Below, in pieces: positions 45,561 through 56,285 of a DNA stretch of 64,000 bases. Position numbers and translations under genes: made by a program. Where the stretch lies: assembly GCA_000727475.1 (NCBI GenBank), contig KL647298.1:1304007-1368006 (forward strand). The letters are read 5' to 3'. Source of the DNA: Sarcocystis neurona. Its lineage: Eukaryota; Apicomplexa; Conoidasida; Eucoccidiorida; Sarcocystidae. The notes under the pieces were generated by a model. The model was not told the DNA's origin, ran no database searches, and saw only the letters and a list, made by a program, of their open reading frames with translations. Position 1 is the first letter of the stretch, and every line of letters begins with the position of its first letter.

Positions 45561-45675
45561 ACGTTTGCATGCATACATACTGAAGAATAGAGACACAAAC
45601 ATGTGTTTCTCTTTGGGGTGCCTCTCTTCGAGTAACCTCACAATAGTGCTATTCTCCTTTCTTGGCGTCTGCTTT

Positions 45676-46977
45676 CTATCGCTTCCTGAGTTTTCCTTCC
45701 CTTCTCTTTGTCTCTCTTTTTTCCTCTTTCTGCTCGACTCTCTCTGCTGGTCCCTCGCTAGCGTCAAAACAAACGAGCATCCTCCCTACCCGCGTTGGGT
45801 CCGCTGGCGAGGTCGAGACTCTGCTGCTGCCCTTCGTCTTTGCTGCTGCAGTCTCTGGGCCTGCTGCTGCAGCAGGAGGGGATGCTTGTGGTCCAGAGTC
45901 GAGGGTCTCCTCAGCGTCATCTTCGCGCACTGCGAGAGGCCTCCGTTCCCCGCCAGTTTTATCCTGCTGCAGCTGTCGCCGCTTCACCTGCTCCTGCTGC
46001 ACTACCTCCCGTGGCTGCGCTGCGTCTTCTTCCTCTCGCGTCTCTTTCTTCCGCGGCTGATCGTCTCGCTGCTGCTCTTCCTGCTGCTGCTCCTTCTCTT
46101 CCTGCGGCTCCTGCTGCTGTTCCTCCTCCTCCAGCTGCTGCTGCTGCTTCTCCTGCCGCTGCGGTTGCCCCTCCTGTCGCTGCAGCTGCCGCTGCTGCTT
46201 CTGGTGAGTTTCTTGGTGCTGCTGCGGCTGAAGGGGAGGCAGTGTGTTCGGTTGCCGTTGCCCTTCTCGAGAGTGCTGCATCATCTGCTGTCGCTTCTCT
46301 GCTTCTGCTGCTACTCTCTTCTGCAGCACCAGCTGCCGCGCGTGGGCGACTGCGCGTCGTTGCCCCTGCACCTGCTGCTGCTGCAGCACCTCTTGCTGCT
46401 GCTGTCCCTCATAGGGCTGTCGGCCCTGCTGTTGCTGTCCTTGCCGTTGCTGTCCGTGCTGTTGCTGCTGCTGCCCCTGCTGTTGCTGCTGTTGCAACTG
46501 CTGTTGCTGCTTCAAAAGATGGGCTTCTACCAGAGGATCTGTCCTGTGCACCGCGTGCAACACCAACCTTCCCACTTTTTCCTCTTCTCCCCACAAAAAC
46601 AACTTGCCTCCTGTTCGTTCTTCTATCTTCAGCCACGTCAGCTTCTCTTCCGCATCCTCCCTTCTCTGCCTTCCTTCTTCTTCTTCTTCTCCTTCTTCCC
46701 CTTCGTCCTGATGTTTAATATATCTATATCGCTTGCTGTCACTGCTACGGCCTGCGTGCTCATCCGACCGCGGCTGCTGAAGAGGCGCTGCAGCACCCAC
46801 AGCCACAGCAACGGCAGCAACAACAGCATCAGCACCAGCAGCACCGGCAGCAGCAGAACCAGCAGTACCAGCAACAGCAGAACCAGCAGCGTCAGCAGCA
46901 TCAGCAGCAGCAACACCAGCAACAGGAAGGCAAGCAAGTGCATCCGGAGGAAGTGTTCGCTCCAGAGTGTGACTCAA
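45676..46977 (-). CDS. Large Gln/Glu-rich exon (homopolymeric amino-acid repeats)
   Basis: 433 codons are open on minus. Order: Ala/Val-rich part, acidic DEGEEGEEEEEGRQRREDAE, a non-repetitive block (EKLTWLKIEERTGGKLFLWG then GRLVLHAVHRTDPLVEAHLL), long Gln-rich tracts from CAG, Glu/Gln/Arg-rich tracts, and a C-terminal block with RVGRMLVCFDASEGPAE. The non-repetitive block supports this frame against the Leu/Pro frames of the opposite strand. The start is not clear and the 5' part may be intron. Coiled-coil or disordered; function unknown. Confidence 0.6.
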   Translation of the reverse strand: MSHTLERTLPPDALACLPVAGVAAADAADAAGSAVAGTAGSAAAGAAGADAVVAAVAVAVGAAAPLQQPRSDEHAGRSSDSKRYRYIKHQDEGEEGEEEEEGRQRREDAEEKLTWLKIEERTGGKLFLWGEEEKVGRLVLHAVHRTDPLVEAHLLKQQQQLQQQQQQGQQQQQHGQQRQGQQQQGRQPYEGQQQQEVLQQQQVQGQRRAVAHARQLVLQKRVAAEAEKRQQMMQHSREGQRQPNTLPPLQPQQHQETHQKQQRQLQRQEGQPQRQEKQQQQLEEEEQQQEPQEEKEQQQEEQQRDDQPRKKETREEEDAAQPREVVQQEQVKRRQLQQDKTGGERRPLAVREDDAEETLDSGPQASPPAAAAGPETAAAKTKGSSRVSTSPADPTRVGRMLVCFDASEGPAERVEQKEEKRETKRREGKLRKR

Positions 46978-47279
46978 AAGGCAAAACGCAGAGCGGAGGC
47001 TAGAAGAAGAATAAAGAGAAGAAATTTATGAGAAGCCCCCCTGCAGACGGGCCCGCGCGCCTTGTGGCCGCAGCTGTCAACGAAAGGGAGCTTCCTAACA
47101 CAAGTGAAGACGCACCAACATTTCCGCCGACACTCCGCTGCAGCAGGTAAAGTTTTCAAAGGAAAGGAATACACTCGACTCTACAGAGAACACAGGGGAT
47201 TTCGAAAGTGTGGAGAGCAGAGGAAAAGCGTCCCTCTCTTCACACACAGGCATCTCTGACAAGCACCTGTCTATCTATA

Positions 47280-47773
47280 CAAAGCGTTCACCATATCTAT
47301 ACACATATATATACATGTATATTCTTGTTACGTGTACAGTCATGCGCATGTGTATACCTATGATGTATATATTAGTAAGTCAATATATATTCATAATATC
47401 ATATATACACATAGGAAACTGTATATAGATATCGATCACTGTGTGTATATATGTGTGTATAGGATTGTGTGTACAAGTATGCGCAAGTACATAGATATCT
47501 ACACATGGGCATATATATACCTATATACATATATTATAATACGTAAATGCGCATGTATACTATTGCATATATACATATATATATGTAAATTTATGGATAG
47601 TTAGAGAGGAGGCAGATAGAGAGGCAGATGGATACACACATAGATCCTGGCCACTGGGCATTGTGCATGTATATATATATATATGGTAATGGCCAATTTG
47701 TGTATGAGGCGACGCTCCTACATTATAGTATATATATATATATGTAGACATCCATATATGTGTATATATATAG
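47280..47773. repeat. (TATACA)n microsatellites
   Basis: TATATATACATGTATA and similar. No coding support. Confidence 0.7.
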
Positions 47774-47935
47774 GGAGTACTAGCAGTACGACTTTGTGTG
47801 AAGAGAAGGATGTTATTATTTCTTTGATAAGTTGTATATGCAGTGAACTAATGCAGAGAATGCTTCACGCATCAGACGTTTCCATTAACTTTGCCTGGGA
47901 GCGAATGTGGCGCATGCGTTTTTTGCAAGAGAAAG
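47774..47935 (+). CDS. Internal exon on the opposite strand, function unknown
   Basis: The acceptor TATATATATAG and donor GAAAG|GTAAGA bound 54 codons, phase 1 in and out. The frame reads STTLCEEKDVIISLISCICS, ELMQRMLHASDVSINFAWER and MWRMRFLQEK. It stands out from flanking microsatellites. The genes on either side read on minus, so this is either part of a nested plus-strand gene or a small separate one. Confidence 0.5.
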
Positions 47936-48240
47936 GTAAGACACTTTGGACCAAAAGTTCGTGGACGTCCACATTGATGTACATGTCTACACACGGAAAG
48001 TAAGAGGCAGAGAGCGGAAAAGAAATGCTACAGAGATATATACGAGGACGCTGAGGCGCATGCACGACTGACCTGCGCTGATCCTCCCCTGCGCCGATGG
48101 GTCGCCACTAGCAAATGAAGAAGAGAAGGTAGACAAAGAAGAAGAAGAGGGAGAGGGGAAGTCACGAAGAGAAGACGAAGAGAAAGGAGCGGGAAACTGA
48201 AAAGAAGAAAAGAAAGAAGAAGAAGAGGGAGGCCTCTGAC

Positions 48241-48337
48241 CTTCTCCCAAAATGAAGTATTTGTGAACGGGCTGTAGAATACCCTGGCGATGGCGTGGCC
48301 ACTCGGCTGCTGCACCTTCTTCAACAACGTAAAGGGT
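48241..48337 (-). CDS. Candidate exon between two low-complexity exons
   Basis: The acceptor is the end of a (CTG)n run (GCTGCTGCAG) and the donor is GAGAAG|GTCAGA. Two frames are protein-like: KVQQPSGHAIARVFYSPFTN then TSFWEK, and TLYVVEEGAAAEWPRHRQGI. The first fits the donor better. Confidence 0.35.
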
Positions 48338-48910
48338 CTGCAGCAGCAGCAGCAGCAGAGGCAGCGGCAGAGGCAGCAGCAGAGGCAGCGGCAGAGGCAG
48401 CAGCAGCAGCAGAGGCAGCAGCAACGGCAGCAGTGAGGCAGCAGCAAAGGCAGCAGAGGGGCAGCAGCGAAGGCAACAGCAACAGCAAAAGCAGTAGCAG
48501 GAGCAAAAGCAGCAGCATGAGGAGACGGGCGGCAGTTCGTGCGGCTGCAGCACACGTCGCAGCAGCGTCGGCCGTACGCGGGAGCACTCCATGAGCAGCG
48601 ACAGCAGACGTGCGCGCCAGCTTCCCCTGCCTCGTGGAGTGTGGGAAGCAGCCGCGTCAGTGGGAAAGCAGCAGCAGCAGCGGCGACACACGTCAAGAAG
48701 AAGTAGCGAGTCTATGCACGAGAACCGACACAGAGCACGCATGCCAACGCAGCGGGTGCGGGCGCAGCAGCAGAGGAGGCAAAACTGCAGCAGACGAAGA
48801 GGAAGACAATGAAGAAGCCGGTACGACATGCGGCAGCAGAAGCGCGCGAGGGCGCGGACTGCCGGACGGCTGCCTTCGAGCATGGTCAGAGGAGGAGAAG
48901 ATTTCTTAGC
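48338..48910. repeat. GCA/GAG-GCA trinucleotide block
   Basis: GCAGAGGCAGCGGCAGAGGCAGCAGCA units give AEAAAEAAA on plus and Leu/Pro on minus. 48610-48909 plus reads KTAADEEEDNEEAGTTCGSR and may be coding. The strand is unresolved. Confidence 0.45.
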
Positions 48911-49292
48911 CGAGGTTGGTGCACCAAATAGGCAGCAGCAACTCGAGAAAAATCCTTCCTCGGGAGGGACTGCCTGCAGCAGCACTACGCAGAGGGGACC
49001 TGAGAAGCTGGCAGTCTGGCCAAAAGCGCATGCGCGCGTGGTCATGACGAAGACACCGCACTATGCTAGAAGCAGCGCAGCACCAGGCGTGAAGGATATG
49101 CAGAAGCTGTCACCCCTCGACAACGCACACCTACATATATATATATATATATGTTTTGTGCGGGTGAAGAAGCAGCAGACTCCGCTGTTTGTGTAAAGCC
49201 AAGAGAGGAAGACGCGTCGTCGTCTGCGGCGCTGCACGCATGCCGTTGCAACCGTTGACGTCGAAGCAGCTCGTGGATTTGCGTGGGGTCAC

Positions 49293-49360
49293 CTCTGCAT
49301 ATATCGTCTGGAGCTCTTTCAGTACAACCTCCTGCCAAATAGACCTCTCTTCATCAAGAA
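49293..49360 (-). CDS. Short candidate exon
   Basis: The frame reads ILDEERSIWQEVVLKELQTI YAE up to the donor GCAGAG|GTGACC. Strongly protein-like and helical. Probably an internal exon between those at 50548 and 48337. Confidence 0.4.
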
Positions 49361-49599
49361 TTGCTTAATGTGTGGACCTATTTAGGGTGTACATATATAT
49401 ACACACATCAATGCTTATGTGTACATACGTGTACAAGCTGCATGCGTCGCTGTAGGTGTGTTTTTCTTCCTTTCTGCGTCGTAGAGGACGCAGCATCTGC
49501 GCTGCTGCAGATACGCGGAGCCGCTGTGTCTGTTGGTGGCGCATGCAACAAACGCTGCTGTGGCTCCAAGTTAGCGTGACACTCCTGCGGCTCAAAAAG

Positions 49600-49860
49600 C
49601 CGGGTGACCCTGCTGCTCCTGTTGCGTGCTCAGGGTTGTCTGCCTGCAGCGGCGGCTCTTCTGTTGCTGCGTGTCACCGCGCCGCCGCTGCTGCTGCTGC
49701 TGCACAGCGATGTTGCTGCATGCCAACGCGACGCTGCTGCTGCCGCAGGCCAACGCGACAGTTCTGCTGCTGCTGCGTGGCGATGCTGCTGCACGCCATC
49801 GCGCCGGTGCTCCTGCTGCTGCTGCATGCTGTGGACCCGTGGAAGAAGAGAGGAGAGGAT
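49600..49860. repeat. Degenerate CAG minisatellite with GCCAACGCGACA spacers
   Basis: CTGCTGCTGC runs alternate with GCAACGCGAC, GGCCAACGCGACAG and GCCATCGCGCC spacers, at roughly 45-bp spacing. Frames are open on both strands, and I take it as intronic. Confidence 0.6.
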
Positions 49861-50547
49861 TGCTCATCTTGCCGCTGCAAATACCGTGAAAATGGGGGTC
49901 ACCTCAAGAGCCTGCGCACGTATGCCCGAGATTCATCCGCGTTGCTTCGTTGCTGCTGTCTTTTCTCGTAGCGGCAATATCCACTGCTATGGGGGCGGTG
50001 CGAGTCTTCCCTCTACCTGCCGTGGGGTAGACAGCGTCCCTCCCCCCTCCCCTCTCCGGCGCCGCTTCTTCGCACTTGCAGCAGCACCAGCAGCAGGCGA
50101 AGGAGAACATCGTTTAGAGCAGAAGCCTTTGTCTACATTTTCGGCGCATGCAGAGAGGCACGTGCTCCTGCTGCGTGCATGAACTCTATGGGAAAATTTC
50201 CAAGCGTTTCTTGTGTTTGTGTGTGGCTCAAAGCCAAGGAGAGGGAGTACCCCTGCTTCTTCTGGACAAATGTCTTCTTTTGCGTGTTGTTCCCGCTTCG
50301 TCTTCTACTTTTGTTTCATTTATTTGTGTGAGGCCCCCCCACACTTTTCCTTGCTGCCATATAACTACGTATAACATATACGTATATCTACATGCATGCA
50401 CATGCACATATCTCTAGAGAGAGAAAAGAGAAAGACATGCAGGGGAGTAGAGGGATGGAAGAACTAGTAAATACTTTGAATAAATAAAACGGTGCATGCA
50501 GAGAATCTGTGTGACGTCGACATGGAACACAACCGACTTTCCCTTAC

Positions 50548-51876
50548 CAGAATTTCGACGAGAGGCTGATTTTCTGCTGCTGCAGCAAGAAGATACGCAC
50601 GACGGCCGCACTGCAGCTCCTCTGGTGCGGCGTTTATATGCGTCGCTGAAAAAAGAAAAGGAAAAGGCTCACTGTTGCTGCTGCTTGGCCAGTTGCTGCT
50701 GATTATGCTGCTGCTCTTTTGGCTACCACTGCTGCTGCCTTCATTGCTGCTGCTGTGTCCGACAGAAGTGCTGCTGCTGCTCCTCCCTGTGCTGCTCTCC
50801 TTGAAGCTGTTGCTACTGTCGTACAGACCGCTGCTGTAGCTGCGGCTCGTGCTGCTGCTGAGCGTCGTCTTCGTCGCTGCGGCCGCTTCCCTACCTCTGT
50901 TGCTCCTGGTGCTGCTGCTGGGAGGGGCCAGTCTGCTCTCTGAGTCGCCTCCAAGAGCAGCTAAAGAAGAAGAAGGATAGATAAAGGGAGAAGAAAAGGG
51001 GGAAGCAGATGAAGAAGGAGAAGAGGCGACAAGCAATCTTTTCTCTTCATTTAGCTGTCCAACGCGAGATCTTTCTCCACGTGCTTCGCTCTGCAGCCCA
51101 CCAGCAGGGTTATCAGCAGCAGCAGCAGTTCGAAAAAAAGGAGAGGAAAAAGAAGAAGGATATGCGTCCTCATGAGAAGGGGCAGCAGGAGCTGCAGGGA
51201 CAGTGCCAGCAACAGCTGGGGCGGCAGATGACAGCGGCAATGCGTCATTACTCGCAGCAGCAGCATGGCCTGAAGACTCATTCCCGGCGCCAGCATCGCA
51301 TGCGTTAGCAGCAGCAACAGCAGCTGCGGTGTCTGGCGTCTTCTGCTGCGTAGGTGTCAACGGAGCACTGCTCGAATTAAAGCAAATCGTATGGGAGGCG
51401 AGAACATATTCTGGTGCATGCAGCTCTCCTTCGTCTTCTTGTTCTTCTTTTTCAATATTGCCTTCTCCGTCCTCCTCCTCGGCTGCTGTTTCCGCCTCTT
51501 CGTCTTTGTTCGCATTTTCCGCTCCTGCTGCTTCGGCTGCTTCTCCTGCGTGCCCTTCGTCTTCTTCTGCGTCTTCGGCGGAACTGCCAGCGGCGTGCGC
51601 CGGCTCACTTGCTGCTGCAGTTGCTGCTGTTTCTCTTTCCACCAGGGCCGCTGCAGCACTTGGCGACCCCCCCTGCTGTCCTGCTGCTGTAGCTGCCTCT
51701 TGCTGCTGGACACTCAGGTCGTCTCCCCCTCTGTCGGCTGCTGTCGCTTCTTCCCCTCGCCGCTGCTGCTGCAGCAGTCGCTTCTCCGCATGTGCTGCAG
51801 AGACTGCGCGCCTTCCCCCCGCAGCAGCACCAACGTCTCCTCTCCCTACAGCAACCGCAAGAAGCGACTCCTCCAC
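50548..51876 (-). CDS. Large Ser/Ala/Glu-rich exon, possibly ankyrin-like at its end
   Basis: The frame is open from about 51886 and ends at the donor ATTCTG|GTAAGG in phase 0. It begins EESLLAVAVGRGDVGAA, followed by Gln/Ala-rich and strongly acidic parts, a Ser-rich half, and ends INAAPEELQCGRRAYLLAAA AENQPLVEIL. The last part and the beginning resemble ankyrin helices (LLxAAxxxxxxLVxxLL), which is a weak hint. There is no in-frame ATG at the 5' end, so an upstream exon exists. Exons at 49.3 and 48.3 kb may follow. Confidence 0.55.
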
Positions 51877-51879
51877 ATA

Positions 51880-53055
51880 CGTGCATCTTTGTTAAACACG
51901 GCACAGAGGTGCTTTCTGTACATGGCCAATCGAACAAATATAGAAAGATGGAGTAGTTTTGCCGGCGAATCTCTTTCTCTGGTGGCAGCAGCAGGACACA
52001 CATAGTTGCGCACGTCGCACGGGACTGTGTGTCTGTCTAGGATTAGAAGGAAAAGAAAAGAAGGCTTCAAAGATGTACGTGTTTAGTCTGCATGCAGAAG
52101 GACTTATTTTTCAGCAACTCTATATTAATATCTGCATGTTCTGACGCACGCGTGCATGCACAGAGACTTTTATACGTATATAGATATATCTTTCCATTAG
52201 CAATGACGTGTACACACATACACACATATATATGTAGATGACTATATACCTGTACATAGAAATGGATATACATACGCAGAGTCGCCGCACAGAAAGAGAG
52301 AAATACAGGCTAGTTCACTTGCGACGAAAAAGCAAGGGTTGGAAATTCTTAGATAGAGCATGCATGGGGACACTTTTGCGGGGGAAGACGGCCTCCACAA
52401 ATCAATTACGAAGGATATATAAACGGAGAAAAATATGCGAAGAACCTATTTGGCCAACGGGCATACATAGAAGCCCACACATATGTATGCATGCATGCAA
52501 CACACAGAGACACGCACGTGCGTGTACACACATATATATATATACATATGTATATATTTACTTGTAATTTACAAAAGTGTATTTGGATGTATAATTGTGA
52601 GTATGTAGACGTGTTCTTAATTTGTAGATGAAAAGGTATACACGTACATATATACACGTAAATATACTTACCTACATATATATATATATATATATATATA
52701 GATGTGTGTGCATGTGCACCCACGTATAAGTAGACGTGTATACACTCATATATGTATACGTAGTTGCAGTAGTAGTTTTTCTCTTTAGTTCCTCATAAAC
52801 AACTAACTTATCCGGCAAAGTATATATATATATATATAAATGTGTATATAAGAGATCTACCAAGGGGGGGAAAATGTAGGCAAATGCACACTGACAATAC
52901 ATGTATATGTATACACAGAAATACGTAGAGGAAATTCCCTACAGATACATGTGTATTTACATTTATATATATATATGTAGAGAGAGAGCGAGAGTAGTAC
53001 ACACTTGTGGATGGCAGCAGGAGAGTAGATAACTAAATATAAAGAAAAGACAGCT
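51880..53055. other. No gene seen; microsatellites at 52170-52240 and 52500-52980
   Basis: (TA)n and ACACATATATA runs. 52250-52470 is mixed, with no supported exon. Confidence 0.5.
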
Positions 53056-53059
53056 CCCT

Positions 53060-53463
53060 TTATATGTAGAAATACCCTGCGGCTTGACACGTAGAAGAAG
53101 ATCGATCAAGATAGAGGGAAAGGGACAGCAAGACTGACGGCTGAGAAGATGAGGATTTCTCACTGCGGCGGGGTGGATTGGAAGGGGAGAGCAGGCAGTC
53201 CACTTCCTTGCCGGCTTCGTAGAAAATGAAGGGGAAGATAAGCAGGCGCCTGCTTAACTGCATAGACGCAGCAGCACAAGTCTTCGCCAGGGGTTCTTAA
53301 TATATTTGCGGTGCTCATTTTCAGCAAGAAGACGTCGAAGGCAACCTTTCGAGAGAAGGGAAGAGAAGACTAAAAAGGGAGAACGCAGGAGGACGGAAAT
53401 GGTCGCTTGCCCGCCTTCGAATATTTTTGAAGTCTCTTCCATTACGCGCTCGACAACCACCAA
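53060..53463 (-). CDS. Unrecognised protein, one or two exons
   Basis: The frame from 53463 reads VERVMEETSKIFEGGQATIS, VLLRSPFLVFSSLLSKGCLR and RLLAENEHRKYIKNPWRRLV, with a stop at 53254. An overlapping frame after TATGCAG (53263) reads SRRLLIFPFIFYEAGKEVDC and LLSPSNPPRRSEK. Both are more protein-like than the surroundings. They could be two exons joined by an internal splice. Confidence 0.4.
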
Positions 53464-53469
53464 GCAACA

Positions 53470-54230
53470 ACCTCATACGTACACACAAATCTTGTACATG
53501 TGCACAAACGCAGGGGAATATACCTATATACCAAGGCACGTAGGAACCTACGTACGTACTATATATATATATTCTTGGAAAAGTGCATGCAGATATGTGC
53601 ATCTGTATACACGCAAAATTATTTATATAGATACATATATACATATACATGTATGTGGATGCCCGTGGAAAATTTTGTACAGGCAGATATATTGATATAG
53701 ACGAAAAAGTGTCTACCTCTCCCTCTCTCTCTCTATACATATATATACATATATATGTATGGTTTTGCTTCGTAACAGAAACATACGCGTGATTTTCATA
53801 TATATATAGAGAGAGAACAACTTGCAGCCATATTTGTATGTATATTTACAGATATATACATACATATATATACATGTATATTCATATGTAGGCGTGCGCA
53901 GAGATAGATAGAGGTGTGCAAGTGCGTCGTAGAATAGAACTTATGCCAAGATATTATAAGGTAACTTGGACACCCACGCAGCTCTATGAAGACTCACGCG
54001 GACACATACACGTACCCAAGTCAGGAGAAACAGGAGACCATACGTATATATATATATATGTGTGTGTATACGTATATATCTACCTGTGTGCCTTTGTATA
54101 AGTCCCTATCAAATCTTGTGCGCGGCTCTCTAGCTATTCACATATACTTCTTTGTACGTACTTGTACATAGACTCACGTGTATATCTACGTACATATTTG
54201 CGCCTATAGACGCATATGTCCATACACACA
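53470..54230. repeat. (TATACA)n microsatellites
   Basis: TATATACATATATACATGTA types. No coding support. Confidence 0.65.
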
Positions 54231-54485
54231 CAGACATATATATATATATATATGTTGAGGTACTTCCTTTTGCTAGACATCATCAGCAATCTACTCGTCT
54301 TCTTCGTTCACATGTGAGACATCTTGGCGAGAAGGAGAACGTGGCAATTTATGCCCGCGGCACTAATAGGGCCGTCAACAGGGAGAAGAAGTTTCATGTC
54401 TATAAAAAAAGACCACCAAGGAACTACAGAAGAAACACAGAATTCATAACGTTCCCCGAATCTACTCTATTTCTTCTATACTCCT
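54231..54485 (+). CDS. Candidate exon, basic
   Basis: The only open plus frame here reads VLPFARHHQQSTRLLRSHVR, KENVAIYARGTNRAVNREKK and FHVYKKRPPRNYRRNTEFIT. The borders are not clear. Lys/Arg-rich; family unknown. Confidence 0.3.
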
Positions 54486-54499
54486 CATACATGCTGCAT

Positions 54500-55480
54500 C
54501 TATATGTGTATCTGTATGCATGTGAGTATACATATGTGAATACGAAGATATACATACATATATATGTATATGTAGACTGTACACACATGTATCTGTTCAC
54601 AGGCACACACGCCATATCTATGTAATATCTACATAAGCATATGCATTTAAGAGGCAGCTGAAATATTTATATATATATGGATATACATGTGTGCATGCGT
54701 TAACACGGAAACTATCTACGAAGTGCCTAGAAATGTGAATATATTCATTTGCGAGGCAGCAGGAAAGGGTCTGCAAATGTGGAGATGCCCACGGAAGTAA
54801 ATTACGCCTTTTTTGTGCGGTTGTAGAAGAACGCCTCCGTCTTTCTACGTAATGAGACACTTGTGGACGTGCTGGGGCGGCGTCGAAGTCTGCGTGAAAA
54901 TACATCTCCGTAATTTCGGCACTTCATCCTCTCCTTTCAAAAAATATAAAAAACTTTTCAAAGAGTGAACTTCTGCTCTTCTTCTTCTTCCGCTTCGTCC
55001 CCGTTTAAATGGACCAAAAATGACACGCACAAGTCACAACCAACACGTTTTTCAACCAACGGAACAACCCCACACGTTCGTCTACACTCACATATATATC
55101 TATATGGGTGGACAAATCTATACGCATGCGTCCATACACACACTTATACCTCTCTACAGGTCTATATAAATAAATACATATATATAGATATATGTGGATG
55201 CATAAATGTATGCGTACATATTCATACATGTATGTATATATATACATAGATATATATGTGTGTACGTATGTGTCCATTGATATACAACCATATACTTGGA
55301 TACAGTTCCCTACACATATATATATATATATATATGGATACGGTAGTATAAATGTATGCGTACATTTACATATTTACATATATATACATATATATATACG
55401 TGTACATTTACGTACATCCATACACAACTGTATACTTGCATACTATTCCATATATATGTAGAATAAATCCGCAGTGATGC
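54500..55480. repeat. (TA)n/(ACATA)n microsatellites with a short mixed island at 54.84-55.08 kb
   Basis: The island has minus frames reading FLVHLNGDEAEEEEEQKFTL and LKSFLYFLKGEDEVPKLRRC, but no splice partner was found. Confidence 0.55.
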
Positions 55481-55619
55481 AGCTTATGTAGGCGTGCAAC
55501 AGGTGTACAGGAAAAGACAAGATGAAGCGCGTTCGAAAAATAGATGTGTTGCACTGCAAAGGGAGAAGATGCAGGTGCAGAGCAGCAGTTGCCAGCGGTG
55601 GGGTATAACAGCTGCAGAA

Positions 55620-56135
55620 AAGGATTCAGCAAGAGTAGCAGCAACAGAAGCACAGCAGACGGCACGGGACGACTGAAGGGAGAACAGCAGCAGCTGCAGC
55701 AGCAGCAGTAACCGCACTAGCAAACACGCACCTAGCAGCAGCTTTCTGAACTGATGCGGAAGCACTAACAGCAGCAGCCAAAGCAGCAACAAACACACAA
55801 GCAAGGCCAGCAGCAGCAGGAAGAGCAGGAGCGGCACCAGCCGGAGCAGCAACAAATACAGAAGAGAGAGCAGCCGCACGAAAGGCGCCGCATCCCGTAG
55901 AGCCGTCCAACCTATCGTCAGCAGCAGCAGCAAGAGGGGGAGAAGCAGCAGCAGCAATAGCAACGGGGAACCAGAGACAAAGACGAGAATCGACTGCAGA
56001 GAGCAAAGCAACAGCAGCAGGGAACTTCCAGCAGGAGGGAAAACAGCAGAACAAGAAGCAGCAACAGCAATCCTCCTGGGGCATGAGGGAAGACGGCAGC
56101 AGCAAAACGCCGTCAGGTTGCAGCGCAGGACGCAC
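55620..56135 (-). CDS. Ala-rich low-complexity frame, doubtful
   Basis: Minus frame: ALLSAVDSRLCLWFPVAIAA, AAADDRLDGSTGCGAFRAAA and Ala/Val-rich sequence encoded by GCA-type runs. It may be intron sequence of the gene at 56286-57617 or a separate exon. Confidence 0.25.
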
Positions 56136-56285
56136 TGCGACAGCGCAAAGGGCAGACGCAGCTGCTGCGCACCAAACGCCGCGACGCGGAGCAGCAGCAG
56201 AAGCAGCGGCGTCAGAGAACCAGCAGCAGCTGCTGCAAGAAAGGCAGCAGCAGCAGCAACAAGAACGACAGGAGATTGCAGAGAG

